Source: Bacillota bacterium
GTDB lineage: Bacteria; Bacillota; Clostridia; Lachnospirales; Lachnospiraceae
Length of the DNA: 64,000 nucleotides
Assembly: GCA_023392995.1 (NCBI GenBank)
Contig: JAEWMZ010000456.1
Span: 1-64,000 of the forward strand
Direction of reading: 5' to 3'
Shown here in pieces: positions 36,093-43,982 of this stretch (positions are counted from its first letter, which is position 1; every line of letters starts with the position of its first letter). The position numbers and the translations under genes were made by a program. The notes under the pieces were generated by a model. It searched no databases. It was not told the origin of the DNA and saw nothing but the letters and a program-made list of their open reading frames with translations.

Positions 36093-36151
36093 AACCTGAT
36101 TGAGGAATCAATCTTCGGTTGAAGGACAGTTAGGTTGAAGAAGATCAGGTT
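36093..36151 (+). promoter_or_regulatory. Inverted repeat before the nickel importer ATPase genes
   Basis: AACCTGAT (36093-36100) and ATCAGGTT (36144-36151) are perfect inverted copies. ATTGAGGAATCAAT-type pairing lies inside the loop, and the palindrome AGGTTTAACCT overlaps the right arm. It may be a folded leader or an operator. I see no promoter boxes good enough to call. Confidence 0.35.
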
Positions 36152-36235
36152 TAACCTTATTACCTAGAGTGTGTCTGTTCACTTTCTTGAATAGGTTATA
36201 AAAATCAAAGGCATGAGTGTTAAGGGGGAAAAAAG

Positions 36236-37156
36236 GTGGCTAATGGAACGATATTAGAGGTTCGGAATCTTTCGGTATCTTTTCTCAGGTACGGGCGAGG
36301 ATTAGAGCAGAAAGAGATTAATGTAATCAGTGATTTAAATGTAGCTGTGAGAGAAGGCGAAATTCTCGCAGTTGCCGGTTCCTCCGGTTCCGGGAAAAGC
36401 CTTCTGGCACATGCGATCATGGGGCTTTTGCCGAACAATGCAAGAATAGATGGGGAAATACTTTATTATGATAAAAAACTTGATAAGAAGCAGCAGAAAA
36501 AGCTTCGGGGAAAAGAAATTGCCCTTGTGCCTCAGTCTGTCGAATATCTGGATCCGTTGATGCAGGTTGGGCAGCAGGTAATTGGCGTAAACGGCTGTAA
36601 GGACAAACAGAGAGCAGTATTTGAGAAATATGGTTTAGCGGATTCAGTGAAAAAAATGTATCCATTTCAGCTTTCCGGAGGTATGGCGAGACGTGTGCTG
36701 GTATCAACTGCCGTAATCAGCGGTGCAAAGCTAATTATTGCAGACGAGCCGACGCCCGGTTTGAGTAAGGAGATGGCACAAACGGCTATGGGACACTTTC
36801 GTTCACTTGCTGATGAGGGATGCGGAGTTATATTAATAACCCATGATCTTGACCTGGCACTTGCTTATGCAGACCGGATTGCTGTTTTTTATGCCGGTAC
36901 TACGGTGGAGCTGGCTGAGGCTGAAGATTTCAGGATAGGAAGGGAGGCCTTGCGTCATCCATATACCAGAGCATTATGGCAGGCTATGCCGCAAAATGGA
37001 TTTCAGCCAATCGAAGGTTCACAGCCCTACGCGGGAAGTCTTCCGGCAGGCTGCCTGTTTGCCCCAAGATGTCCCCAAAGAACGAAGGCCTGTGAACAAA
37101 GGCCTTCCATGCGACCATTACGCGGAGGAGAGGTGTGCTGTACTCATGCTACTTGA
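36236..37156 (+). CDS. ABC transporter ATPase, NikD/DppD-type (306 aa)
   Basis: Walker A is GSSGSGKSLL, the signature is LSGGMARRVLVS, Walker B is LIIADEPTPGLS, the switch region is LITHDLDLALAYA, and a C-terminal CLFAPRCPQ extension completes the DppD/NikD type. It starts at a GTG after AAGGGGG (36222-36228). It energises the permeases at 34231 and 35214 together with the next gene, which overlaps its end by 11 bp. Confidence 0.9.
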   Translation: MANGTILEVRNLSVSFLRYGRGLEQKEINVISDLNVAVREGEILAVAGSSGSGKSLLAHAIMGLLPNNARIDGEILYYDKKLDKKQQKKLRGKEIALVPQSVEYLDPLMQVGQQVIGVNGCKDKQRAVFEKYGLADSVKKMYPFQLSGGMARRVLVSTAVISGAKLIIADEPTPGLSKEMAQTAMGHFRSLADEGCGVILITHDLDLALAYADRIAVFYAGTTVELAEAEDFRIGREALRHPYTRALWQAMPQNGFQPIEGSQPYAGSLPAGCLFAPRCPQRTKACEQRPSMRPLRGGEVCCTHAT

Positions 37157-37763
37157 AGCAAAAGACGTTAGTTTTCACTATACAAAAAATAATATGATAT
37201 TAAACAAGGTCAATTTTGGAGTTGATGCTGGAGAGCGAGTGGCCTTAATTGGTCCCTCCGGCTGTGGGAAAAGCACGTTATCTCAGATATTGGCCGGTTA
37301 TCTGTCACCTTCCTCCGGCAGCGTACTCTTTAACGGAAAACCACTTCCCAAGGAGGGATACTGTCCGGTACAGCTGATCTATCAGCACCCTGAAAAAGCG
37401 ATAAATCCAAGGTGGAAGCTTCATAAAACGCTAACTGAGGCCTGGAAGCCTGACGAAGCGTTCTTAAAAGAAATTGGGATTGAACAGCAGTGGCTGGATC
37501 GTTATCCCGGTGAATTATCGGGAGGGGAAATGCAGCGCTTTTGTGTGGCAAGAGCCTTAGGGCCGCAAACGAAGTTTATCATTGCTGATGAAATGAGTAC
37601 CATGCTGGATGTGATTACGCAGGCACAAATCTGGCAGCTGCTGCTAAAGATAATAAAAGAACGAGGTTTGGGGCTCCTGGTGGTAACTCACAGTCCTGAA
37701 TTGGCAGAGCGTATATGTTCCAGAGTGGTAAAATTTGAAGAAATTATTAACGGATCCGTCTAA
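37146..37763 (+). CDS. ABC transporter ATPase, NikE/DppF-type, short form (205 aa)
   Basis: Walker A is GPSGCGKSTL, the signature is LSGGEMQRFCVARAL, and Walker B is FIIADEMSTMLD, where the usual DEPT is DEMS. It lacks the C-terminal oligopeptide-type extension, so it is about 60 residues shorter than NikE. I start it at ATG 37146, eleven bases inside the preceding gene, because the upstream in-frame codons encode nonsense relative to the family; GGAGGAGAGG lies about 14 bp before it. It pairs with the NikD-like ATPase. The terminator at 37798 closes the unit. Confidence 0.88.
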   Translation: MLLEAKDVSFHYTKNNMILNKVNFGVDAGERVALIGPSGCGKSTLSQILAGYLSPSSGSVLFNGKPLPKEGYCPVQLIYQHPEKAINPRWKLHKTLTEAWKPDEAFLKEIGIEQQWLDRYPGELSGGEMQRFCVARALGPQTKFIIADEMSTMLDVITQAQIWQLLLKIIKERGLGLLVVTHSPELAERICSRVVKFEEIINGSV

Positions 37764-37797
37764 AAGGAACGTAGAATTTTTTATATTAAATAGCGGG

Positions 37798-37838
37798 GTA
37801 CAGCTGAACGATAAAATATGTTTGGCTGTACTTTTTTT
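37798..37838 (+). terminator. Rho-independent terminator of the nickel importer operon
   Basis: GTACAGC (37798-37804) pairs with GCTGTAC (37825-37831) and is followed by seven Ts. It separates the importer from larC, which has its own promoter. Confidence 0.82.
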
Positions 37839-37879
37839 GAAATAATTTATATTTGGAATAATTTGTATTTTGAATTGCA

Positions 37880-37914
37880 GCAAACGTTTGCATAAAATGT
37901 TTACAAATGTTTGC
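37880..37914. promoter_or_regulatory. Two LacI-type operators in front of larC
   Basis: GCAAACGTTTGC (37880-37891) is a perfect 12-bp palindrome. ACAAATGTTTGC (37903-37914) is a near copy 23 bp downstream and overlaps the promoter spacer. The same motif is found before the first Lar transcript at 29776 and 29892, which ties larC to the LacI regulator at 28417. CcpA cre sites are similar in form, so catabolite control is an alternative. Confidence 0.65.
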
Positions 37915-37928
37915 GTAAACTTGATAAA
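37900..37928 (+). promoter_or_regulatory. Promoter of larC
   Basis: TTTACA (37900-37905) and GATAAA (37923-37928) are 17 bp apart. The second operator lies within the spacer, so a bound repressor would block RNA polymerase. Confidence 0.5.
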
Positions 37929-37993
37929 ATATAAGAAGAGAACAACTGGAGGTCAAGTTTGAAAAATAGTTACTTTCAAACGATTTATAAGAG

Positions 37994-38031
37994 CCTATTC
38001 ACAAAGCGAAAATATTCGCTTCTGGAATAGG
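37994..38031 (+). promoter_or_regulatory. Two-tier hairpin in the larC leader
   Basis: CCTATTC (37994-38000) pairs with GAATAGG (38025-38031). After a symmetric 3-nt internal loop, AAGCGAA (38004-38010) pairs with TTCGCTT (38015-38021) around a 4-nt loop. There is no T tract. It sits about 30 nt before the larC start and may control translation or RNA stability. Confidence 0.55.
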
Positions 38032-38062
38032 TCATCAAAAGTGGAAAGGTACGGGTATCGGT

Positions 38063-38872
38063 ATGGATAATATATTATATTTAGATTGCAGTTCTGGCAT
38101 TAGTGGAGATATGTTTGTTGCTTCGATGCTGGATTTGGGTGCAGATAAAGAGGTAATGCTAAGAGCTTTAAACAGCCTTTTGGTTCAGGGTTTTGAAGTA
38201 AAGGTCAGCAGGGTGGTGAAATCAGGACATGAGGCTTGTGATTTTTTGGTGGCTTTGGACGAAAAACATGAGAACCATGACCATGATATGCAATACCTTC
38301 ACGGCGTGAAAGGTGGAGGGCACCAGGAGGAAGCGGTAGCTCATCATGACCATGAGTGCAGGGGAATCGTAGAGATTGAGGAGATTATTCGAAAAGCGGA
38401 GATGACCCCAGGAGCCAAAAAGCTGGCTGTAAAGATATTTGCAATTCTTGCAGAAGCAGAAGCAAAAGCCCATGGTGTTGCGGTAGAGCAGGTTCATTTT
38501 CATGAAGTAGGTGCGGTGGATTCCATTGCAGATATTGTGGCGGCAGCAGTTTGCTTTGATGATTTGGAGATTAGTAAGGTTATTATTCCTGAAATTGCCG
38601 ACGGAACAGGAACAATACGCTGCCGACATGGCTTACTGCCGGTTCCGGTACCGGCGGTAAAGAATATTGACGAAGTTCATAAACTAAATCTTCGCATAAT
38701 TGAGGTGGAGGGGGAATTAGTGACACCTACAGGGGCAGCCATTGCTGCGGCTATACGAACTGACCTGCAGCTCCCTAAGAGTTTTTCAATCAGGCGTACC
38801 GGCCTGGGAGCAGGGAAGAGGAAATATCAATGTTCCGGTATTCTGAGGGCGACTTTCATAGAAGAGGTTTGA
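38063..38872 (+). CDS. larC: LarC, nickel insertion protein, N-terminal (LarC1) part only (269 aa)
   Basis: LarC inserts nickel into the dithiocarboxylate pyridinium nucleotide in a CTP-dependent step. The start MDNILYLDCSSGISGDMFVASMLDLG is diagnostic. A His-rich loop (about residues 73-106, with HENHDHD and HHDHE) matches the nickel-loading region. Then follow VHFHEVGAVDSIADIVAAAV and VPVPAVKN. The protein ends at GILRATFIEEV, just where a full-length LarC (about 420 residues) goes on to its LarC2 domain. No LarC2-like frame follows. In Lactobacillus plantarum the two parts are joined by ribosomal frameshifting; here there is nothing to join to. Confidence 0.9.
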   Translation: MDNILYLDCSSGISGDMFVASMLDLGADKEVMLRALNSLLVQGFEVKVSRVVKSGHEACDFLVALDEKHENHDHDMQYLHGVKGGGHQEEAVAHHDHECRGIVEIEEIIRKAEMTPGAKKLAVKIFAILAEAEAKAHGVAVEQVHFHEVGAVDSIADIVAAAVCFDDLEISKVIIPEIADGTGTIRCRHGLLPVPVPAVKNIDEVHKLNLRIIEVEGELVTPTGAAIAAAIRTDLQLPKSFSIRRTGLGAGKRKYQCSGILRATFIEEV

Positions 38873-39408
38873 TAATAAATATCCTTTCAAACCGCCAATA
38901 TTCATGGAAAGTAAGTGTATGTAATAAAAGTTTCAAAGCTGATTAAGGGATGCAGTATATCAAAATTATTATAAAATGATAGTTGAGTAACACAGGATTC
39001 TATTATACAATAGGGATATGTAGTTATAATTTTAACAAAAGAATTATAAATGTATTAGAGAATTTTGTCTTAGAGCGAACCAAAATATCCCCAGGTACGC
39101 AGTTATAGTTGAACAAAAAAAGTGGAAGTTTATGTAAATTATAATACAAATGTAAGAAAAAAAACGAACAAATTGAGCTTGGTAAATCTTGTTATATGAT
39201 GTAAGATGATTTACAGATAATAACAGAAATTAACAAAGCGTTAGTGATAATACTTTAAGATGCTACATCAGTCAGCAGCGAGGATCGTCATTGCGACAAA
39301 GGAGTGAAAGGCTTTATCACTATATATCCGTTTGGGTTTTTATTAAATAGCGTACAAGTTGGGGAAATAGAAAAATAGCAAGAAATGTGCCGCTAAGGTG
39401 AGGTGTTC
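38873..39408 (+). promoter_or_regulatory. 536-bp intergenic region with a candidate promoter for the sensor kinase
   Basis: I see no gene here. TTGAGC (39173-39178) and TATGAT (39195-39200), 16 bp apart, form a weak promoter candidate about 200 bp before the kinase. An 8-bp inverted repeat (TTATAATT / AATTATAA) lies near 39025. There is no convincing terminator after larC. Confidence 0.35.
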
Positions 39409-41082
39409 ATGAGTCCTAGTCAAAAGTTATGCATTATCGTTTATACGTTGTTAATCATACAATGTTCTGTTATCACAACGATTACATTCCTGCGTGTAAA
39501 ACGTAATATGACTCGGTTCTATCTCATCTTGGCACAAATCTTGGTTATCCTGTGGTTGTTTTTTGGAATGATAGAAAAGATGTCAGGCACCACCCAGGAG
39601 CTTTTGTTTTCAATGCGGTTTACACTATTTCCGATTTCCTTTATTGGAGGCGTCTGGTTGCTCTTTGCCTTGTCCTATGCGGAGCTGATTACGAAAAAGA
39701 ACAAAGTGTTAATCGCAGTAATTTTATCACCTTTGATTGTAACATATATACCTGTATTAACTTCTAAATATTTTTATCTCATTGTAATACATAAAGTCAT
39801 TGAAAATCCGGCAATTACGCATTGGGGGATTTTTTTCGATGTCAACTATAGTTTTACTTACATATATATTTTTGTCAGTATCATTATTATTATGATTAAA
39901 TCCTTTCAGGACTGCAAGAAGCTTCAATGGAAGATTATATTAATTTTCATAGCGATTGCAATAACCGCCACAGTGAATATTGTGATGTCCCAGGGACTAA
40001 TAAAGGATCCGGGCTTTGATATGACGCCGGTTAGTTTTGGTATATTCTTTATTCTTACGTCCATATCCATATTTAAATATAATCTGATTGATATTACTCA
40101 ATATGCTGCCGTGGATGTGTTTCAGAATACAGAGGAAGCAATGATCATACTGAATATCGATCAGAGGATAATAGATTTTAATAAAAAGGCGGAGCAGGAG
40201 TTTTGGCAGTTCCAGCTAAAAAGAGGAGATCACTTTCAGCATGTACTAGAAGCTATGAGGCCAAAGTGTCTGGATCAGAGAGTGACGGATGAAATACTGC
40301 AGCAGATGGATCAGAAGACAGATATGTACCATACCAGATTTTATTTATCAGAAATGAAGGGGGAAACGCGCCTTTTAGATTTTTATTTAAAAAATGTATA
40401 TGATACAACGAACCAGAGGATGGGGTGTCTGGTGTCCTTTCAAGATATTACCATGGATTCTAAGCTGTTGATTGAGAGTGAAAGAAGTCGTATCTCTGGG
40501 GATATTCATGATAATCTGAGCAATATGATTAATGTTGTCTCGATCAATCTGGAGTATGCTCTGAAGCATTATGACGAAAAAGAGGTAGCCAAGGGCTGCA
40601 TCAAAACAGCCTGCCAGACGGCAAATGCTATCCGCATTAATCTGCGCAGAATATTAGAAGAATTAAAACCGATGGATATTGAGGAAGTGGGGATGATCAC
40701 AGCATTAGAATCCCTGTTTCATAAGGTAGACGGTACAGAAATGAAAATTGAGTTTACCCACTATGGTATTGATGAAAGAGCAGTAAGTACGGCAAAGCAT
40801 GGTTATGTGATCTATAAAACATGTATGGAAGCGGTAAATAATTCTTATTTTTGTGGTAAGGCAGCCAGAATCGAAGTGGTATTAACCTATAAGGATAATG
40901 CGATTCGCTTATTTATCTCAGACGATGGCATAGGCTGCAATTCCATTCATAAGGGGAGGGGATTATCTGCTATGGAAGAACGTGTACAAGCGTTAGGTGG
41001 AAGCATCTTTTTTGATTCGACTATTGGGGAAGGTTTTCACATCGCGGCGGAGCTACCGTTCAATATGGAGGAGATGGTATGA
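39409..41082 (+). CDS. Sensor histidine kinase with 7TM input, PAS and NarL-type kinase (557 aa)
   Basis: The N-terminal 225 residues form seven hydrophobic helices of the '7TM histidine kinase N-terminal' type. A PAS-like domain (about 235-350) follows. The dimerisation helix has the phospho-acceptor His in SRISGDIHDNLSNMINV. The ATPase domain has EAVNNSYFCGKA, SDDGIGCN and GRGLSAMEERVQALGG, as in the NarX/DesK class. I start it at ATG 39409 with AAGGTGAGG before it, not at the GTG two codons earlier. It overlaps the response regulator gene by four bases. The signal is unknown. Confidence 0.9.
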   Translation: MSPSQKLCIIVYTLLIIQCSVITTITFLRVKRNMTRFYLILAQILVILWLFFGMIEKMSGTTQELLFSMRFTLFPISFIGGVWLLFALSYAELITKKNKVLIAVILSPLIVTYIPVLTSKYFYLIVIHKVIENPAITHWGIFFDVNYSFTYIYIFVSIIIIMIKSFQDCKKLQWKIILIFIAIAITATVNIVMSQGLIKDPGFDMTPVSFGIFFILTSISIFKYNLIDITQYAAVDVFQNTEEAMIILNIDQRIIDFNKKAEQEFWQFQLKRGDHFQHVLEAMRPKCLDQRVTDEILQQMDQKTDMYHTRFYLSEMKGETRLLDFYLKNVYDTTNQRMGCLVSFQDITMDSKLLIESERSRISGDIHDNLSNMINVVSINLEYALKHYDEKEVAKGCIKTACQTANAIRINLRRILEELKPMDIEEVGMITALESLFHKVDGTEMKIEFTHYGIDERAVSTAKHGYVIYKTCMEAVNNSYFCGKAARIEVVLTYKDNAIRLFISDDGIGCNSIHKGRGLSAMEERVQALGGSIFFDSTIGEGFHIAAELPFNMEEMV

Positions 41083-41711
41083 TAAAAGTTTTAATCGTGG
41101 ATGATATATCACTGGTCAGAGACGGAATAAAAATGCGCTTGAAGGACGCTCCTGACATAGAGGTGATAGGTATGGTATCCGATGGTTTGGAGGCTGTCCG
41201 GTTTTGCCAGGATAACATCCCGGACATTGTATTAATGGATATTAAAATGCCGAAATTGGATGGAATTGAAGCTACTAAGCTCATTAAAGAAGCGAATAAA
41301 GATATTAATATTATTATCCTTACCTCATATGTAGAACCAGTTAATGTACGTATGGCAAGAGAATACAGATGCAGCGGCTTTATCTATAAAGAGGCAAGCC
41401 TGGAGGATTTTGTATCTGTAATTAGAAATGTTTATCATGGTTTTGAGGTATGGAGCAGGGACATTCTGCAACTGGAAGGAGTACGAAGCGCTACTGAGGA
41501 TGAAGTTAATGTTAAGGATCTGAAAAATCTTACAGAAAAGGAGCTGATGCTCATAAAATGTAAGGTAAGATGTCTTCAGTATCATGAGATTGCAAAAGAG
41601 CTTAGTTATAGTGAAGCCTATGTCAGGCAGCTGGCAGTGCAGCTAAAGGATAAGCTGGGACTGCAAAGTGTGCTAGAGCTTGCTGTATGGGGAGCGAAAC
41701 GAGGGCTATAG
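41079..41711 (+). CDS. NarL/LuxR-type response regulator (210 aa)
   Basis: The receiver domain (1-120) has acidic residues in VLIVDDI, the phospho-acceptor Asp54 in VLMDIKMPKLDG, and Lys in YKEAS. The C-terminal part (about 145-210) is a LuxR-like helix-turn-helix: LTEKELMLIKC, HEIAKELSYSEAYVRQLAVQLKDKLG. The recognition helix is somewhat off-consensus. It is translationally coupled to the kinase at 39409 and is its partner. Targets are not evident from the sequence. Confidence 0.92.
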   Translation: MIKVLIVDDISLVRDGIKMRLKDAPDIEVIGMVSDGLEAVRFCQDNIPDIVLMDIKMPKLDGIEATKLIKEANKDINIIILTSYVEPVNVRMAREYRCSGFIYKEASLEDFVSVIRNVYHGFEVWSRDILQLEGVRSATEDEVNVKDLKNLTEKELMLIKCKVRCLQYHEIAKELSYSEAYVRQLAVQLKDKLGLQSVLELAVWGAKRGL

Positions 41712-41718
41712 TGTGTAT

Positions 41719-42010
41719 TCAATTGATTATTTTAATGGAAAGATATAACGAATAGATCATTTTTTTTATTCTTGTTTCTAATTCAAGCACAGAAGGCTGG
41801 TCGACAGCACGATTGAGGGCAAATAATTGATCGGGAAACTTCTGTGCTCTCTTTACTACTTCTTTTGCAATAATATCAATGGCTTTTATTCTTGTATGTG
41901 CTATGCTTCTTACGATCATTTTCCCATCTTCCGCATCAAGTCAGGGTCTAAGATTTGATTTACTTCGATATAGCCGAGAGGTTTGTTGATACGTCCAGCC
42001 TTAGCTAATT
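41719..42010 (-). pseudogene. Possible gene remnants on the minus strand
   Basis: Within the 498-bp gap between the two-component pairs, the minus strand reads a C-terminal fragment ending IEVNQILDPDLMRKMGK and stop. It overlaps by ATGA the start of a 66-codon frame, MIVRSIAHTRIKAIDIIAKEV. The ATGA overlap and protein-like composition suggest two decayed, formerly coupled genes. I do not recognise either family. The rest of the gap (42011-42209) has a short AGCTAATTAGCT palindrome and a GGTGG/CCACC hairpin. Confidence 0.35.
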
Positions 42011-42209
42011 AGCTATGTGAAGCGCCTGAAGAACGATGAGACCGGTGGCACAGAACCACCTTTCGAATCGATCACAGACATGTGAACATCTGCTCGTATT
42101 TGCATAATGGGACAAAGCGTGTTAATGTAGAATTAACTGACGCAAATTTTACATTGGAGGATGCTGGCTGGAATTTTATGAATGAACCTAATCATATGGG
42201 GGATAGGGA

Positions 42210-43982
42210 ATGAAGTTATCAAAAGATTTATCCATTCGAAAAAAGCTGTTTTTTGGAATGCTTATTTTTTCAGTTTTATTAGTTGTTATGGTCACAAATG
42301 TAGCTATGATTGTCTCTTACAGGACGATGCGTGAGCAGCTGATCTATAACCGGAGGGTCAGCATCCGCTGGCTGCAGGACCGGCTGAATACGGAGGTCGA
42401 AAGGTACTCGGATCAGTTCTATGAATTTGAGGTAAATAAAAGCATCAAAGATGGCATAACCTCCTGGTGCAGTAAGAAGAACGAGATAAACTATACAGTA
42501 AAGCTGCGGCTGATCTCCGCATTAAATGAAACCATCAGCATGGACAAGAATATTAACTCCATGGAAATCTATAATCTGATCAAAGAAGAAGCCATTATAG
42601 CCAAACGTTCCGGTGCAGATCTGGAGAGGACGGAAAATAAGCTGGAAAAGTGGAAGGAAAGGGATAGCTCCCTCCAAACCAATATCGTATTTCAGCGAAC
42701 GGAAAAAGAAATTATCGTATATCATGAAATTTACAGCTTTCTGAATAAGGAACCGTTGGTGCTGATGACGATGCATCTCCGCCCCTATGATTTAGAGGAG
42801 ATTTTAGAGGACATCCAGACGACGAAGGATGAGTCAATTCTGATCTTCAACGATGAGAGGGAGCTGATTGAAGCACAGTATGGAGCAGGGAGTAGCTTTC
42901 AGGAGAAGGAGCTGATTCAAATCATGGATCGGTTGGAGTCATCGGATCAGCAGGAAATTTATCTTGACGGAAAATTCTGGTTCTTCCGTGATGTGAAGGG
43001 TGGAAAGCTAAAAATCCTCATGGCAGTGCCGAACAGCTCTATCGTAGCAGCATTAAGCAATACTTTAGTTGCCGGGCTTGGCATTGGCTTAGTGGCGGTT
43101 ATCATTTCTACAGCTGGAGCCATACTTTTCTCAAGAGCCTTCAGTAAACCGATCATCCGGCTGTCGGCCACGATGCGTACTACCACAATTGAGGATTTTT
43201 CCGGCATCAACCTGCAGGAACGTAAGGATGAAATCGGTATCCTTCACGATAGCTTTGCTATCATGCTGGCACGAAACAAAGAGCTGATTGCCCAGGAGTA
43301 TCAGAGCAAGCTAGAGAAGCGGGAAGCCCAGATAAGGGCATTACAGGCTCAGATTAATCCCCATTTTATGTACAATACTCTGCAGGTAATTGGTGGGATG
43401 GCGCTGAAAAGGAATGCTCCGGAGATCTACAATATTACAACAGCGTTAAGTGATATTATGAGATATTCCTTGAATTTTTCAGACGAGATGGTATGCCTGA
43501 AGGAGGAAATACATTATTTTCAGTCCTATTTAACGATTCAGGATGAGCGCTTTGGAAATAGGATCAGCCTTGAAATCAAGATACCTGAGGAATTCCTGGA
43601 ATACCTGATACCGAAATTAATTCTCCAGCCCCTGCTGGAAAACAGCATGGAGCACGGCTTGTCGGGTAAATCCGGCGTATGGAGAATCCTTCTTGAAAGC
43701 AGTCTGACCTCCGAGGGAGATCTGCTGCTTATAATGGAGGATAATGGGGTTGGTATTACGCCTGAACGTTTGGAGGAGATACGGCAGTCGCTTAAGAAGG
43801 ATACTGAAAAGTCCTTGAAATCCAGCGCTCATATTGGGCTTTGTAACGTAAATTCCAGAATAAAGCTGGGGTTTTCGGAAGCAAAATACGGAATTACCAT
43901 TGAAAGTGTCTATGGGGAAGGAACAAGGGTAAAGGTATTGATAAAAGCGCTAAAGGGGGAGAAGGGCAATGACAAAATATAA
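42210..43982 (+). CDS. YesM-type sensor histidine kinase (590 aa)
   Basis: This is a membrane sensor of the His_kinase (PF06580) class. TM1 is near residues 14-36, an extracellular sensing region runs from about 40 to 285, TM2 is near 285-308, and HAMP lies at about 310-365. A coiled coil leads to QINPHFMYNTLQVIGGM with the phospho-acceptor His. The ATPase N box is LILQPLLENSMEHG, and MEDNGVGI gives the next box. Kinases of this group control carbohydrate uptake genes next to them. GGGGGATAGGGA precedes the ATG. It overlaps the response regulator by 14 bp. Confidence 0.92.
   Translation: MKLSKDLSIRKKLFFGMLIFSVLLVVMVTNVAMIVSYRTMREQLIYNRRVSIRWLQDRLNTEVERYSDQFYEFEVNKSIKDGITSWCSKKNEINYTVKLRLISALNETISMDKNINSMEIYNLIKEEAIIAKRSGADLERTENKLEKWKERDSSLQTNIVFQRTEKEIIVYHEIYSFLNKEPLVLMTMHLRPYDLEEILEDIQTTKDESILIFNDERELIEAQYGAGSSFQEKELIQIMDRLESSDQQEIYLDGKFWFFRDVKGGKLKILMAVPNSSIVAALSNTLVAGLGIGLVAVIISTAGAILFSRAFSKPIIRLSATMRTTTIEDFSGINLQERKDEIGILHDSFAIMLARNKELIAQEYQSKLEKREAQIRALQAQINPHFMYNTLQVIGGMALKRNAPEIYNITTALSDIMRYSLNFSDEMVCLKEEIHYFQSYLTIQDERFGNRISLEIKIPEEFLEYLIPKLILQPLLENSMEHGLSGKSGVWRILLESSLTSEGDLLLIMEDNGVGITPERLEEIRQSLKKDTEKSLKSSAHIGLCNVNSRIKLGFSEAKYGITIESVYGEGTRVKVLIKALKGEKGNDKI

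Noticed and set aside
38873..39402. LarC2 reached by ribosomal frameshift after larC
   Set aside because: I read the DNA after the larC stop in the other frames and found no LarC2-like sequence; stops are frequent.
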